Source: Scatosoma sp045652965 (GTDB taxonomy: Bacteria > Bacillota > Clostridia > Christensenellales > Borkfalkiaceae). From it: a DNA stretch of 14,539 nt. The stretch is taken from contig JAZOLI010000027.1 in the NCBI GenBank assembly GCA_045652965.1, positions 1 through 14,539 on the forward strand, given 5' to 3'. This document shows, piece after piece, positions 13,193 through 14,539 of this stretch; position 1 is the stretch's first letter, and each line of letters begins with the position of its first letter. The notes beneath the pieces are model-generated. The model made no database searches. It saw only the letters and a program-made list of their open reading frames with translations, and was not told the origin of the DNA. A program made the translations under genes and the position numbers.

Positions 13193-14539
13193 ATGTCTAT
13201 GTATAAGAAAGTGGACACGTCACTCAATTTCGTCGAAAGAGAAAAGAACATCGTCGAATATTGGAACGAGAACAAAATTTTTGAAAAGAGCATGAAAGCG
13301 ACGGAAGGGCAAGAAGAATTTTCTTTCTACGACGGTCCGCCCACGGCAAACGGCAAGCCGCACATCGGGCACATTTTAACGCGCGTTATGAAAGATATCG
13401 TGCCGCGTTATCAAACGATGAAAGGCAAGCACGTTTTAAGAAAAGCGGGCTGGGATACGCACGGTCTTCCCGTGGAGCTCGAAGTGGAGAAAAAGCTCGG
13501 GTTGGAAAGCAAAACGGGCATTGAAAAATATGGTATTGAGCCGTTCATCAAAGAATGCAAAAATTCTGTGTTCAAATATACGAGTGAGTGGAAAGAAATG
13601 TCCGATCGCGTGGGCTATTGGTGCGATATGGACAACCCTTACGTGACCTATCACGATAACTATATCGAATCGGAATGGTGGGCGCTTAAGGAAATTCACA
13701 AAAAGGGCTTGCTTTATAAAGGACACAAAATCGTGCCCTATTGTCCGCGTTGCGGAACGGCGCTCTCTTCCCACGAAGTGGCGCAAGGTTATAAGGACGT
13801 AAAACAAACGACGGCGTTTGTGAAATTCAAGGTAAAGGGCGAAGAAAGCAAGTATATTCTCGCTTGGACGACCACGCCTTGGACGCTTCCTTCCAACGTT
13901 GCCCTTTGTATGCACCCCGATTACGACTACGTGGAAGTGCAAATGGAAGAAAACGGCGAAAGATACATTCTCGCCGAAGGTTTGCTCAAATCGGTGCTTG
14001 GCGAAGAAGGCTATCAAGTTGTTTCCACCAAAAAGGGTAAGGATTATGAATATACCGAATACGAACCCTTGTATCCGTTCGGCAAACAAATTTTCAACTA
14101 TCGTGAAAAGGCGCATTTCGTCACGTGCGATACCTACGTAACCCTTTCCGATGGTACGGGCGTCGTGCATATCGCGCCTGCGTTCGGTGAAGACGACTAT
14201 AAGGTGGGCAAACGCTACAATTTGCCCGTTGTACAACTCATCAACGAAGAAGGCAAATTCCCCGCTGGCTGCGGCGAACTTACGGGCGTTGGTGCGCAAG
14301 CTGCCGATCCTGCCGTGATCAAGGATTTGAAAGCGCGTGGGCTTTTGCTCAAACCGCTTGAAATCACGCACAGCTATCCCTTCTGTTGGCGTTGCGACAC
14401 CCCGCTTATCTACTACGCTCGTTCGAGCTGGTTTATCAAGGTTACGGCGATTAAAGATCGTTTGATTGCGGCAAACCGTTCGGTGAATTGGATGCCCGAC
14501 ACGATCAAGGGAGGGCGTATGGGCAACTTCCTTGAAAAC
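13193..14539 (+). CDS. ileS: Isoleucyl-tRNA synthetase, N-terminal part (cut by window end)
   Basis: The first 449 codons of a class I synthetase that charges tRNA-Ile; the gene continues past the right edge (family length about 1030 residues). It opens MSMYKKVDTSLNFVEREKNI. The ATP-binding HIGH motif lies in DGPPTANGKPHIGH (47-60). CPRC (184-187), the editing-domain stretch WTTTPWTLPSNVAL and CWRC (398-401) follow. The KMSKS part lies outside the window. The DGPPTANGKPHIGH form and the MYKKVDTSLNF start are those of the larger IleRS group seen in many Clostridia (type 2), a group linked in the literature with low mupirocin sensitivity. The start at 13193 has AAAGGAG 9 nt upstream; an in-frame ATG at 13199 is an alternative. 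Expression is probably controlled by the leader directly upstream. Confidence 0.96.
   Translation, partial: MSMYKKVDTSLNFVEREKNIVEYWNENKIFEKSMKATEGQEEFSFYDGPPTANGKPHIGHILTRVMKDIVPRYQTMKGKHVLRKAGWDTHGLPVELEVEKKLGLESKTGIEKYGIEPFIKECKNSVFKYTSEWKEMSDRVGYWCDMDNPYVTYHDNYIESEWWALKEIHKKGLLYKGHKIVPYCPRCGTALSSHEVAQGYKDVKQTTAFVKFKVKGEESKYILAWTTTPWTLPSNVALCMHPDYDYVEVQMEENGERYILAEGLLKSVLGEEGYQVVSTKKGKDYEYTEYEPLYPFGKQIFNYREKAHFVTCDTYVTLSDGTGVVHIAPAFGEDDYKVGKRYNLPVVQLINEEGKFPAGCGELTGVGAQAADPAVIKDLKARGLLLKPLEITHSYPFCWRCDTPLIYYARSSWFIKVTAIKDRLIAANRSVNWMPDTIKGGRMGNFLEN

Noticed and set aside
13436..14371. A 311-codon open frame on the minus strand
   Set aside because: It lies wholly inside ileS in the opposite frame, has no ribosome binding site, and is rich in His/Phe/Arg as expected for the complement of GC-biased coding codons.

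Overview
The window looks like chromosomal DNA from an anaerobic, gut-type member of the Bacillota (Clostridia or a relative). The signs are strong AAGGAGG-type ribosome binding sites, many near-consensus sigma-A promoters with 17-nt spacers, an archaeal-type aspartyl-tRNA synthetase, an ileS gene behind an attenuator leader, and a glucuronate pathway with a short-chain-dehydrogenase-type second step. This placement is inferred from gene style. No rRNA or species marker is present.

Left part (1-3380): a minus-strand pair made of an ArsB/citrate-type permease and the first 26 codons of a probable epoxyqueuosine reductase, 10 nt apart. Divergent from it is a single ABC exporter half-transporter with a consensus promoter and its own terminator.

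Middle-left (3380-3880): a minus-strand tRNA-Glu(CTC) unit with promoter and terminator. It carries a truncated second copy of the tRNA whose 3' end has been replaced by a 71-bp structured repeat. A second copy of that repeat lies just beyond the tRNA terminator.

Centre (3880-10340): a glucuronide utilisation locus. A GPH-family sugar:cation symporter points left. Divergent from it are a GH2 glycosidase (probably a beta-glucuronidase), mannonate dehydratase (uxuA) and an SDR fructuronate reductase. Together they would import a glycoside, release the uronic acid and carry fructuronate through mannonate to 2-keto-3-deoxygluconate. Glucuronate isomerase, KDG kinase and KDPG aldolase are not in the window. 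A 122-bp palindromic element related to the tRNA-region repeat lies between uxuA and the reductase gene.

Right (10340-14539): a probable 6S RNA gene, tail-to-tail with the uronate operon across a bidirectional terminator; a pyridoxal/pyridoxamine kinase directly upstream of it on the same strand; aspS (archaeal type); and the first 449 codons of ileS behind a promoter and a leader that looks like a T-box with a divergent antiterminator. I found no clearly new multi-gene system. The most unusual material is the tRNA/repeat rearrangement, the related palindromic repeats, and the ileS leader.
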